Counted from the first letter of the stretch, positions 1-6,189 are shown. The stretch is 6,482 nt of DNA from Pseudomonadota bacterium (GCA_009778235.1 WRKE01000195.1:1-6482), one strand, 5' to 3'. Program-made: numbers and translations. The notes: generated by a model not told the origin, from the sequence alone.

Positions 1-228
1 GCGCTGAGTACCGCGGAATCGCTTAATATTTCACCGCATCTTTTGATGATGACCATTGCGGTCGCCGCCTCCTCAAGCTATGCCAGCCCCCTCTCCCATC
101 CGGCCCATATCCTGGTCATGGGCCCGGGCGGCTATCGCTTTATTGATTATATCAAGATAGGCGTTCCCCTGACCCTGGTGATCATGGCGGTGGCCATCTG
201 GCTGCTGCCCATCCTTTGGCCGGCCTGA
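1..228 (+). CDS. SLC13/DASS-type anion permease, C-terminal fragment
   Basis: This is the last 75 codons of a gene that begins before the window; frame 1 is open from base 1 to the TGA at 226-228. The fragment contains a small-residue-rich segment ASSSYASPLSHPAH (about residues 23-36), then VMGPGGYRFIDYIKIG (39-54), then a strongly hydrophobic final helix (about 54-73) ending at the C-terminus. This S/A-P-x-x-H plus GPGGYRF-D arrangement followed by one last membrane helix is the usual end of bacterial SLC13-family (divalent anion:sodium symporter) permeases, which import sulfate, phosphate or dicarboxylates across the inner membrane. The substrate cannot be told from the tail alone. The family is well supported by the GPGGYRF motif. 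The ATG at 43 is internal, because coding similarity continues upstream of it. The gene converges on the acetyltransferase gene 16 bp away, and no hairpin terminator is visible in the gap. Confidence 0.82.
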   Translation, partial: ALSTAESLNISPHLLMMTIAVAASSSYASPLSHPAHILVMGPGGYRFIDYIKIGVPLTLVIMAVAIWLLPILWPA

Positions 229-244
229 AACCTTTGCCTCTGCC

Positions 245-667
245 CTAGTCGATAAAGCCGCGTTCCCGCATGACCTCTTTCTGTAAAAATAAGGCCATGC
301 CGGTTTTCATCCTGCTCAATCCGAGGTGTTGATAGAATCCCTCCTTGCCCGGGGTGGCGAACAGGATGACATTGCAGCCTTCCACCTGGGTCAGGAGGTG
401 CTCAACGATCTTCCTCCCGATTCCCAGCCCCTGATGATCGTTGGCCACGGCGCAATCGTAGAAGGCCGCCTGGTGGACGCCATCGGCGATTGCCCGGCCG
501 AAGCCGACCAGCCTGACCCCATGGTAGATAAATACCGTGGCATAGCTGGCCACAAAGGCCTTTTGGTGCAGTTCCGGGGTCAAAACACCCATGCCGACCG
601 ACCGCAAAATCGCGGCCACCTCGCGCCAGTCCACCCCGGCGCATTCAGATTGAATCGTCAGTTCCAT
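245..667 (-). CDS. GNAT-family N-acetyltransferase
   Basis: This is a small cytoplasmic acetyl-CoA-dependent N-acetyltransferase of 140 residues from the chosen start. The GNAT fold is visible: a strand LVGFGRAIADG (about residues 53-63), then AAFYDCAVANDHQGLGIGRK (67-86) carrying the acetyl-CoA pyrophosphate-binding loop Q/R-x-x-G-x-G (HQGLGIG), then the strand NVILFATPGKEGFYQHLGL (99-117) with the conserved FY of the last helix. The layout resembles the single-domain GNATs related to plant and cyanobacterial arylalkylamine (serotonin) acetyltransferases, but I cannot assign the substrate. I prefer the ATG at 665-667 because homologous-looking sequence (MELTIQSE) begins there, 16 nt after the speA stop. 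An in-frame ATG at 722-724 would add 19 residues and overlap the end of speA by 41 bp; those residues look like out-of-frame speA. No strong Shine-Dalgarno precedes 667, so translation is probably coupled to speA termination. It is likely cotranscribed with speA. Confidence 0.85.
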   Translation of the reverse strand: MELTIQSECAGVDWREVAAILRSVGMGVLTPELHQKAFVASYATVFIYHGVRLVGFGRAIADGVHQAAFYDCAVANDHQGLGIGRKIVEHLLTQVEGCNVILFATPGKEGFYQHLGLSRMKTGMALFLQKEVMRERGFID

Positions 668-683
668 TTGTGCGGATAAGGGG

Positions 684-2597
684 TTAACGCTCAAAATAGG
701 TATAGCCCCGCAGGCCCGCCTCATAGGCCCCGACGATCTCCCGCCGTTCCTGGGCGCTGATCCTGCCTACCCGCACGGCCTGCTCGGCGGTCTCGCGGAA
801 GCGGACAAAGAGCTGTTTGGGGTCGTACTGCACATAGGAGAGCACCTCGGCCACGGTGTCGCCCTCCTGCTCGCTGACGAATTCGAACTCGCCCTTGTCC
901 TTGATGCGAAGGGTGACCACGTTGGTGTCGCCCAGGAGGTTGTGAAGGTCGCCCAAGGTCTCCTGGTAGGCGCCGACCAAGAAGACGCCCAAGATGTACT
1001 CCTCATATGGCCGCAGCTCGTGCAGGGGCAGGTAGCGCTTGACCCCGCGCTTGTCGATGAACTGGTCGATCTTGCCGTCGCAGTCGCAGGTGATGTCGGC
1101 CAGGATCCCCTTGCGGGTCGGCTCCTCGTCGAGTCGGTGGATGGGCATGATCGGGAACAGTTGGCCAATGGCCCAGGAGTCGGGCAGCGACTGGAATACG
1201 CTGAAATTGCAGTAATAAAAATCCGACAGCACCCGGTCGAGGTCGGTGAGTTCGGCGCTGGGGTTCTTCAGCCCCATGGCCAGGCGGTTGATTTCGTTGA
1301 TCGTGGTCCAGAACAACTGCTCGGCCAGCGAGCGCTCGCGCAGGCTGATATGGCCGGTCTGGAACAGTCGCCTGGTTTCGTCGCGGTAGAAGATGGCGTC
1401 GTTCAATACCTCCTGGATATTGCGGATGGTCAGATCCTTGAGCGCCTGATGCATGTATTCGAGCTGCGGCTGGCAGCCTTCCGGCAGCTTCGCCGGCAGG
1501 GGATCGGCGTGAAACCGGGTGACGTCTAAGATGTTAAACAATAAAATCGAATAGTAGGCTACCAGGGCCCGGCCCGATTCGGTGACGATGATCGGGTGGG
1601 GAATGTTGTCGTTCGCCAGCGAGGTCATAACCGCCTCGATGATATCGGTGCAGTATTCCTTGAGCGTGTAGTTGCGGCTGGAGAGGAAGTTGGACTGGGA
1701 GCCGTCGTAGTCGACCGCCAGGCCGCCGCCGAGATCGAGATATTCGACCTGGGCCCCCTCCCTGACCAGGCCGGCGTAGACCCGGCAGGCCTCGTTGACC
1801 GCGGTGCGGATCTCGCGGATATTGGAGATCTGTGAGCCCAGATGGTAGTGGACCAACTTGAGGCAGTCGAGCATGCCGGCGCTGGCCAGCAGGTCCACCG
1901 CCTGGATAATCTGGCTGGTGTTGAGCCCGAAGATCGAACGTTCGCCACCGGATTCCGACCAGTGGCCGCCCGCCTGAGCGGACAATTTGATGCGAATGCC
2001 GAGGATGGGCTTGGCGTTGAGGGCCTTGGAACGCGCGATGATCAGCGGCAGCTCATCCGGCATCTCCACCACCAGGATACAGGTGAAGCCGATCTTGGTT
2101 GCGTAGAGGCCCAGGTCGATGAATTCCTCGTCCTTGTAGCCGTTGCAGATCAGCACCGCCTTCTTGTCGCTCATCATGCCCATGGCGGCAATCAACTCGG
2201 CCTTGGAGCCGGCCTCCAGGCCGTGGTGGTAGCGGGAGCCGAATTGGGCGATCTTCTCCACCACCTGCTGTTGCTGGTTGACCTTGATGGGGTAGGCGCC
2301 CATGAAGGTGCCGGTATAGCCCAGTTCCTCCATGGCGGAGCGGAAGGTTTCGTTGAGGCTGGTTATCTGGGCATCGAGGATGTTCTCGATGCGCAGGAGT
2401 ACCGGCATGTCGAAACCGCGTTCGCCGATGCCCTTGGCAATCTCGGCGATGCTCACCGCCCGTTCCGCCACGCCGGGTTCGGGCATGACCATCATGTCGC
2501 CGCTTTCGGCCACGAAGAAATAACCGCCGGCCCACTCGCTGACGCCGTACAGGTCCGAAGATTTGCTGATATTCCAACGTTCCATGGTGTAATTCAC
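684..2597 (-). CDS. speA: biosynthetic arginine decarboxylase
   Basis: This PLP-dependent fold-III decarboxylase converts arginine to agmatine, the first step of the agmatine route to putrescine and spermidine; it acts outside or at the border of the cytoplasm in E. coli and in the cytosol elsewhere. The 637 residues match the usual 630-660. Visible landmarks are: YPIKVNQQQ (102-110) with the PLP lysine K105; HGLEAGSKAEL (125-135); GERSIFGL (218-225); HYHLGSQISNI (250-260); DLGGGLAVDYDGS (288-300); VTESGRALVAYYS (338-350); GQLFPIMPIHRLDE (478-491); and DITCDCDGKID (501-511), where C504 corresponds to the active-site cysteine in the family's TCDxDG motif. Late segments LGDTNVVTL and YVQYDPKQL are also typical. 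The start is GTG at 2595-2597, supported by a GGAGGA Shine-Dalgarno nine bases upstream; the ATG four codons later is less well placed. A good promoter lies just upstream, and a GNAT gene follows 16 nt downstream. It looks intact, with no frameshift. Confidence 0.97.
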   Translation of the reverse strand: MNYTMERWNISKSSDLYGVSEWAGGYFFVAESGDMMVMPEPGVAERAVSIAEIAKGIGERGFDMPVLLRIENILDAQITSLNETFRSAMEELGYTGTFMGAYPIKVNQQQQVVEKIAQFGSRYHHGLEAGSKAELIAAMGMMSDKKAVLICNGYKDEEFIDLGLYATKIGFTCILVVEMPDELPLIIARSKALNAKPILGIRIKLSAQAGGHWSESGGERSIFGLNTSQIIQAVDLLASAGMLDCLKLVHYHLGSQISNIREIRTAVNEACRVYAGLVREGAQVEYLDLGGGLAVDYDGSQSNFLSSRNYTLKEYCTDIIEAVMTSLANDNIPHPIIVTESGRALVAYYSILLFNILDVTRFHADPLPAKLPEGCQPQLEYMHQALKDLTIRNIQEVLNDAIFYRDETRRLFQTGHISLRERSLAEQLFWTTINEINRLAMGLKNPSAELTDLDRVLSDFYYCNFSVFQSLPDSWAIGQLFPIMPIHRLDEEPTRKGILADITCDCDGKIDQFIDKRGVKRYLPLHELRPYEEYILGVFLVGAYQETLGDLHNLLGDTNVVTLRIKDKGEFEFVSEQEGDTVAEVLSYVQYDPKQLFVRFRETAEQAVRVGRISAQERREIVGAYEAGLRGYTYFER

Positions 2598-2606
2598 CGA
2601 TCTTGC

Positions 2607-2612
2607 TCCTCC
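2607..2612 (-). promoter_or_regulatory. speA ribosome binding site (GGAGGA)
   Basis: Read on the - strand this is GGAGGA, followed by nine bases and then GTG. It decides the start of speA as the GTG at 2597 rather than the in-frame ATG at 2585, which would lie 21 bases away. Confidence 0.8.
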
Positions 2613-2627
2613 ACAGGCTTCGGATCT

Positions 2628-2647
2628 TTTCTGTATAGTTCTGTATA
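2628..2647 (-). repeat. tandem 10-bp repeat at the speA start region
   Basis: The - strand reads TATACAGAAC then TATACAGAAA, two adjacent ten-base units differing only at the last base. The first unit supplies the -10 box and the second covers the predicted transcription start and early leader. One helical turn of spacing is what a pair of protein-binding half sites or a duplicated -10 element would show; this function is inference. Confidence 0.5.
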
Positions 2648-2671
2648 CTCAACCAGATGGCGATACGTCAA
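2642..2671 (-). promoter_or_regulatory. sigma70-like promoter of speA
   Basis: On the - strand, a -35 box TTGACG (2671-2666) is followed by an 18-nt spacer and a -10 box TATACA (2647-2642). The predicted transcript starts near 2635, giving a leader of about 40 nt that contains the Shine-Dalgarno. The -10 box is the first half of a tandem ten-base repeat (TATACAGAAC, then TATACAGAAA, 2647-2628), so a second TATACA lies one turn downstream. An 8-bp palindrome GGCGCGCC sits just upstream of the -35 box (2676-2683). The match is five of six at each box; no regulator can be named. Confidence 0.6.
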
Positions 2672-2744
2672 GCAGGGCGCGCCATCCGCATCTCATACCA
2701 TTTCCTCTTGCCAATGCAGTCGGTCATGATAGGAACATATTGAA

Positions 2745-2783
2745 TTTTAATGAAAAAAATAAGAGTATTTTTTTTCATTAAAA
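2745..2783. repeat. AT-rich perfect inverted repeat
   Basis: Arms TTTTAATGAAAAAAA (2745-2759) and TTTTTTTCATTAAAA (2769-2783) are exact reverse complements over 15 bp, separated by nine bases. The repeat lies 42 bp past the stop of the SprT/DUF2786 gene and 74 bp upstream of the speA -35 box, inside an AT-only island in otherwise GC-rich DNA. It could form a hairpin that ends the protease transcript, although it lacks the GC-rich stem and separate U-tract of a standard intrinsic terminator. Alternatively it is an operator or an UP-like/curved element for the speA promoter. The structure is directly seen; its role is not. Confidence 0.6.
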
Positions 2784-2805
2784 ATAGAAAGTGATATCAT
2801 CCCGA

Positions 2806-2835
2806 GCTGACCGGGGCCCAGCAGCTCAGGTCAGC
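2806..2835 (-). repeat. short inverted repeat across the SprT/DUF2786 stop codon
   Basis: GCTGACC (2806-2812) and GGTCAGC (2829-2835) are exact reverse complements, 7 bp, with a 16-base GC-rich loop. The hairpin spans the TGA of the upstream gene (2826-2828). On the - strand it is followed some 20 bases later by a T-rich stretch and the AT-rich inverted repeat, so the two together may form a weak 3' end for the protease operon. With no immediate U-tract, I rate this as possible only. Confidence 0.3.
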
Positions 2836-3944
2836 AACCGGGGGCCGTCTCCCTCACCATCGGGCATTGGCCGCCGCAGGACGATCTTCCGGCCCGCAGC
2901 CACTGCCTCCTGAAAGGCGGCACGGTCTACGAGGCCGCCCGATCTTCGCCTCCGTTGCAGACGGGGGAAACGGAAGGTCACAAAGGCTTCCAGCCGCTCC
3001 TCTTGGCGCGGGACCGGCAGGCCGTGGCCCGGCTGGCATCGTGGCTCTGGTTCGGCCCAGGGACGCCGGGATTGCTCCAGGGTTTCCCGGAATCCGGCCA
3101 GCAGGCCCAAGAAATAGCTCTTCCTGGCGATGCGGCTGTGGCCGGCACATTCCCGGCGGTAGCGCTCCCACAGGGTATGCAGCCGGTTTTCGAGGAAATG
3201 GTAGCAGTGCTCGGCCACGGCCACTTCCTCCTCGCTGCCCAGCAACTCGATGGTTTTGAAGGAGCGGTCGGTCTGCGGGTCATAGAGCGAGGCGCAGATC
3301 ACCCGCACCCCGAAACAGCTCTCCAGGATCACGCAGATCGTCTTGCGGTAGGTGGGCATGGTCAGAGCGTGGGTGTTGATCGTCCGATGCACCAACTCCT
3401 GCTCCTCGGCCAGGCCGTCGAAATCGAGCCGGTATCGGGCCAGCAATTCCTCGGCCCGCTGCACGGCCAAGGCCGCCTCGTGCTCGTTGTCGGAGGCGCC
3501 CAAGGCCAGCAGCTTGTGCACCTTGGCGATGATCTGCCGCCCCTTTTCGGTGGAGGCGGAGCCGGGCTGAGGGGCGGCGATGGTCTCGGCCAGGTCGGCG
3601 CCGGCCCGGTGGAAGGGGGCTTCGAGCCCGAGCCGCAGGCAGCATTCGCGAAACAGCACGCCATGGCCAGCGTCCTCCCGGTGCAAAAGTTCGCTGCACA
3701 TTTGATGGGCCATCTCGTGCTTGAGCACCTGGAGGGTAAGGTTCCAGGGGTGGCGGCTGATCAGGACGGAGCTTAAGCTCAGGCGTCGGTCAGGGGCTGA
3801 CCAGGTGCCCAGTTGCTGTTCGCCGCCGCTGATGGCGAGCACCGGCAGGCGCAGGTCGACACGGTACTGGTAGCAGATGTTGCGGTATTCATGCGTGAGC
3901 TGGCGCAGCCAGGCGGCATGGAGGCGGCTGTCCAGCGAGGCCAT
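2826..3944 (-). CDS. SprT-like zinc metalloprotease domain fused to DUF2786
   Basis: This 372-residue soluble protein has two recognisable parts. Residues about 10-115 are a SprT-like domain: a conserved helix, then LKHEMAHQMC (75-83), the HExxH zinc-protease motif (H76, E77, H80), and a downstream DAGHG (91-95) whose H94 fits the third zinc ligand, followed by F-x-x-CC-x-x-LGLE. Residues about 135-178 are DUF2786: KVHKLLALGASDNEHEAALA (141-160) then AEELLARYRLDFD. The rest (180-372) is the usual extension of DUF2786 proteins, with LLGSEEEVAVAEHCYHFLEN (234-253), ARKSYFLGLLAGF (273-285) and a basic RLQRRRR patch (328-334). SprT/Spartan proteins act on DNA-protein crosslinks in eukaryotes; a DNA-related role here is inference from family. 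The ATG at 3944 starts one base after the TGA of the M48 protease gene, so translation is almost certainly coupled and the two are one operon. Confidence 0.85.
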   Translation of the reverse strand: MASLDSRLHAAWLRQLTHEYRNICYQYRVDLRLPVLAISGGEQQLGTWSAPDRRLSLSSVLISRHPWNLTLQVLKHEMAHQMCSELLHREDAGHGVLFRECCLRLGLEAPFHRAGADLAETIAAPQPGSASTEKGRQIIAKVHKLLALGASDNEHEAALAVQRAEELLARYRLDFDGLAEEQELVHRTINTHALTMPTYRKTICVILESCFGVRVICASLYDPQTDRSFKTIELLGSEEEVAVAEHCYHFLENRLHTLWERYRRECAGHSRIARKSYFLGLLAGFRETLEQSRRPWAEPEPRCQPGHGLPVPRQEERLEAFVTFRFPRLQRRRRSGGLVDRAAFQEAVAAGRKIVLRRPMPDGEGDGPRLLT

Positions 3945-3945
3945 G

Positions 3946-5205
3946 TCAGTCGCCCGGCTGGGCGGCGGATTGCCGCAGGGCTTTGATCCGGGCCAGGATC
4001 GGGGGATGGCTGTAATTGAGCGCCACGTGCAGCGGGTGCGGGGTCAGGTTGCTCAGATTGCTGACGCTCAACCGCTTGAGCCCGCTGATCAGGTGCTCGC
4101 CGCCAGTGCCAGCGCCGTCGGTCCGGGCGGCGAATCGGTCGGCCTGGTACTCGTTGCGGCGGGAAAAGGCATTGAAGCCGATGGCCAGGATGGTCGAGAT
4201 CGGGGCATAGAGAAAGCCGAAAAAGACCAGGGAGGCGTAGATCGACACCTGCTCCATGCCAAAGGCGGCGAACAGCCCCGGATTTTCGAGAAAGCGGGAG
4301 AGGATGAAAAACATGATCCCCATCTGGGCAATGGAGAGCGCCATCATCACCGGGATGTGCTTAAGTCGGTAATGGCCCATTTCGTGGGCGAGTACGGCCA
4401 CGATCTCCTGGACGGAGAGTTTTTCCATCAGGGTGTCGAAAAAGACGATACGCCGGAAGCGGCCGAAACCGGTGAAAAAGGCGTTGGCCCGGGTGGAGCG
4501 CTTAGAGCCGTCCATGGTGTAGATGCCCTGGATGGCAAAGCGCTGGGCCGCCGCATAACCGGTGATCGCTTCCTTGAGTTCGCCCTCGGCCAGGGGGATG
4601 AACTTGTTGAACAGCGGCATGATCACCACCGGCGCCAGGAACTGGACCACCAGGATGAAGGCCACCGCCGCCACCCAGCAGTAGAGCCAGGCCTGCGGCC
4701 CGATGGTCTCGAAAAACCAGAGGATAGCGGCCAGCAGCGGCCCGCCGAGCATGACGGTGAGCAGGATTCCCTTGACCATGTCCAGGAGAAAGGTGGCCAC
4801 GGTGGTGGTGTTGAAGCCGAACCGCTCTTCGATGACAAAGGTCGAATAGATGGAAAAAGGCAGGTTGAGCAGGCCGGCGATCAGGGCCAGGATCACGGAG
4901 AAGGCCAGGCCGGTGGGAATCGGCGAAAAATTGAAACCCCTGGCCACCTCATCGACCAGATTGAATCCGCCGGCCAGGATGAAGGCCAGGGTGGCCAGCA
5001 GGCTCACCGTTGACTGGACCAGGGAGAAGCGGGTGTTGACCTTGGTGTATTCCTGGGAGCGGGCGTACTCGCCCTGGTCGTACACCCCGGCAAACTCATC
5101 CGGCAGCGCCGGGCTGAGCGAACGGAGATTGAGCAGGGCCACGGTCAGTTCGATCAGGTAGCCGAGCAGGAGAATCGTCAGAATAAATAGAAGATAGCCG
5201 TTCAT
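3946..5205 (-). CDS. M48 family membrane metallopeptidase (Ste24 / CAAX prenyl protease 1-like)
   Basis: This is an integral inner-membrane zinc endopeptidase, 419 residues from the chosen ATG, the size of Ste24-type proteins rather than of HtpX (about 290). Counting from the TTG three codons upstream, it shows an N-terminal helix (about 6-29), the family segment LPDEFAGVYDQGEYARSQEY (37-56), further helices near 65-82, 103-126, 145-168 and 178-199, then MPLFNKFIPL (199-208). The catalytic region has GSKRSTRANAFFTGFGR (236-252), HExxH in VLAHEMGHYRLKH (274-286; H277, E278, H281), and the third zinc ligand E355 in RRNEYQADRFAA (352-363). It ends with the typical YSHPPILARIKAL (401-413). Such enzymes cleave membrane or misfolded proteins; prenylated substrates are not expected in bacteria. 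I prefer ATG at 5203-5205 because homologous-looking sequence starts at MNGYL; TTG at 5214 is the longer option. Neither has a clear Shine-Dalgarno. It is first in an operon with the SprT-like gene. Confidence 0.9.
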   Translation of the reverse strand: MNGYLLFILTILLLGYLIELTVALLNLRSLSPALPDEFAGVYDQGEYARSQEYTKVNTRFSLVQSTVSLLATLAFILAGGFNLVDEVARGFNFSPIPTGLAFSVILALIAGLLNLPFSIYSTFVIEERFGFNTTTVATFLLDMVKGILLTVMLGGPLLAAILWFFETIGPQAWLYCWVAAVAFILVVQFLAPVVIMPLFNKFIPLAEGELKEAITGYAAAQRFAIQGIYTMDGSKRSTRANAFFTGFGRFRRIVFFDTLMEKLSVQEIVAVLAHEMGHYRLKHIPVMMALSIAQMGIMFFILSRFLENPGLFAAFGMEQVSIYASLVFFGFLYAPISTILAIGFNAFSRRNEYQADRFAARTDGAGTGGEHLISGLKRLSVSNLSNLTPHPLHVALNYSHPPILARIKALRQSAAQPGD

Positions 5206-5294
5206 CGCCGTCAAAAGCCTATGGGAGCGTCCAGGAGTGGGTTGCAGGAAGTGCGATGCACATACCTAAGATTGGCCGACCGTGCAAGGCATAA

Positions 5295-5304
5295 TTGCGC
5301 GCAA
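5295..5304. repeat. 10-bp palindrome TTGCGCGCAA between divergent genes
   Basis: A perfect palindrome lies about 90 bp upstream of the M48 protease start and 63 bp upstream of the rightward -35 box. It could be a regulator site serving either gene, but palindromes of this length arise by chance in GC-rich DNA. For the leftward M48 gene only a weak promoter candidate is visible nearby (TTGCAC, 17 nt, TATGTG, reading left from about 5286), too poor to call. Confidence 0.3.
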
Positions 5305-5366
5305 GGGTGTATCGATCTGATTTTTTGTCTGTTCCCGGGGAAAATCAAGGCTGCCGAGGGCGAGGT

Positions 5367-5395
5367 TTGACAGCGGCCCTGAGGTGCCGTATAGA
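5367..5395 (+). promoter_or_regulatory. near-consensus sigma70 promoter for the 5431 gene
   Basis: A perfect -35 box TTGACA (5367-5372), a 17-nt spacer and a -10 box TATAGA (5390-5395) give the best promoter match in the window. Transcription should start near 5402, leaving a leader of about 29 nt that carries the AGGAGG ribosome site. The strength of the match suggests constitutive, fairly high transcription unless a repressor acts. Confidence 0.7.
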
Positions 5396-5420
5396 GGAAG
5401 AAACAGAAATGGCGCAGATC

Positions 5421-5426
5421 AGGAGG
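5421..5426 (+). promoter_or_regulatory. ribosome binding site AGGAGG of the 5431 gene
   Basis: A full AGGAGG lies four bases before the ATG at 5431, a slightly short but workable spacing. It fixes the start of the membrane-anchored protein at 5431 and fits the promoter position just upstream. Confidence 0.7.
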
Positions 5427-5430
5427 CGGC

Positions 5431-6123
5431 ATGGAAAACGATTCCCCGAAGAAACAGTCCGGCCTGTCCGGAGTCAAGGTGACTGGTCTTGTGATCCTGG
5501 CCATGCTGGTCACCATGACGGCGACAATATTCATCATCTACAATTGGCTCTTTCCCAGCTTGTATAAACCGGTGGTGCTCAGCAAGGCCGAAGAACGGCA
5601 ACTGGAGCGCAAGCTGGAGCGCTTTGAGCGGTTCAGCGAACGGCGGATGCGGCATGGCGGTGAGAGACGGCAACGGGAGATGGTGACCGCCGAAGACCTG
5701 ACGCCCGAACCCTACAGCGAAAAGGGCGCATCCCGCGAGATCCGGCTGAGCGAGCGTGAGATCAACGGCATGATCGCCCAGAATACCGATCTGGCCTCCC
5801 GGCTGGTGATCGATCTCGCCGACGACCTGGTCAGCGCCAAGTTGCTCATCCCGCTCGATCCAGATTTTCCCATCATGGGCGGCAGGATTCTCAAGGTCAA
5901 GGCCGGCACTGAACTGGCCTTTCGCAACGGCCGGCCGGTGGTCATCCTGCGCGGGGTCTCGGTGATGGGCGTTCCCTTGCCCAACGCCTGGCTCGGCGAC
6001 CTGAAAAATATCGACCTGATCCGGGAATTCGGCACTGACCCCGGTTTCTGGAAAAGTTTTGCCGATGGAGTCGAAACCATCGAGATCCGCGAGGGCAGCC
6101 TGCGGGTCGTGCTCAAGGAGTAG
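5431..6123 (+). CDS. membrane-anchored protein of unknown function
   Basis: I do not recognise a characterised function. The 230 residues have a short basic cytoplasmic N-terminus, one hydrophobic helix (about 16-41, VTGLVILAMLVTMTATIFII then YNWLF), and no signal-peptidase site that I can see, so an N-terminal anchor with the rest outside the inner membrane is likely. Next comes a highly charged, probably helical or coiled-coil stretch (about 50-84, rich in E, R, K and L) and a compact C-terminal domain (about 102-230). That domain opens with REIRLSEREINGMIAQN (102-118), a pattern of strand plus LSE-x-E-IN that recalls YpmS/DUF2140- or DUF2993-like lipid-binding-type domains, then IDLADDLVSAKLLIPLDPDF (127-146), GVSVMGVPLPNAWLG (175-189), and ends with IREGSLRVVLKE. 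The likeness is loose and only a hint. The start is set by AGGAGG and a strong upstream promoter. The gene is monocistronic here and converges on the hydrolase gene. Confidence 0.8.
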   Translation: MENDSPKKQSGLSGVKVTGLVILAMLVTMTATIFIIYNWLFPSLYKPVVLSKAEERQLERKLERFERFSERRMRHGGERRQREMVTAEDLTPEPYSEKGASREIRLSEREINGMIAQNTDLASRLVIDLADDLVSAKLLIPLDPDFPIMGGRILKVKAGTELAFRNGRPVVILRGVSVMGVPLPNAWLGDLKNIDLIREFGTDPGFWKSFADGVETIEIREGSLRVVLKE

Positions 6124-6189
6124 TTTTTTCCCTTTTGGGGCGACGATTAAAAAAGACCTTCGCCCATCAGCAGCCCGCCTTCGCCGGCC
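6124..6189. other. convergent intergenic gap with T-run and A-run
   Basis: Between two converging stop codons, six T (6124-6129) and six A (6149-6154) flank a small CCC-TTTT-GGG element (6130-6139). On each strand the far run would act as a U-tract, which suggests a shared bidirectional transcript end, but no convincing GC-rich stem is present. An eight-base direct repeat, CCTTCGCC, occurs at 6158-6165 and again at 6178-6185. Confidence 0.3.

Noticed and set aside
229..244. Possible terminator between the permease and the acetyltransferase
   Set aside because: The 16-bp gap has no inverted repeat or T-tract; the nearby GGCCGGCC-type palindrome is inside the permease coding end.
2668..2727. 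19-residue minus-strand open frame upstream of speA, considered as a leader peptide
   Set aside because: It has no Shine-Dalgarno, ends inside the speA -35 box so would not be on the speA transcript, and is not rich in arginine codons beyond chance.
1842..2729. Long + strand open frame of 295 codons opposite speA
   Set aside because: It mirrors speA, has a repetitive G/A/H/V/D-rich product with no motif, and runs through the speA promoter and into the intergenic region.
2955..3776. + strand open frame of 273 codons opposite the SprT/DUF2786 gene
   Set aside because: It is antisense to a gene with clear HExxH and DUF2786 motifs; the product is G/A/Q/V-rich with no recognisable domain.
3877..5013. 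Long + strand open frame of 378 codons opposite the M48 protease gene
   Set aside because: It is antisense to a gene with intact catalytic motifs, and its translation is a low-complexity string rich in G, E, D, H and Q, typical of the antisense of GC-rich coding DNA. No domain is recognisable.
5211..5537. Minus-strand open frame of 108 codons across the divergent intergenic region
   Set aside because: It overlaps the start of the 5431 gene and its promoter, has no ribosome site, and its product shows no domain.
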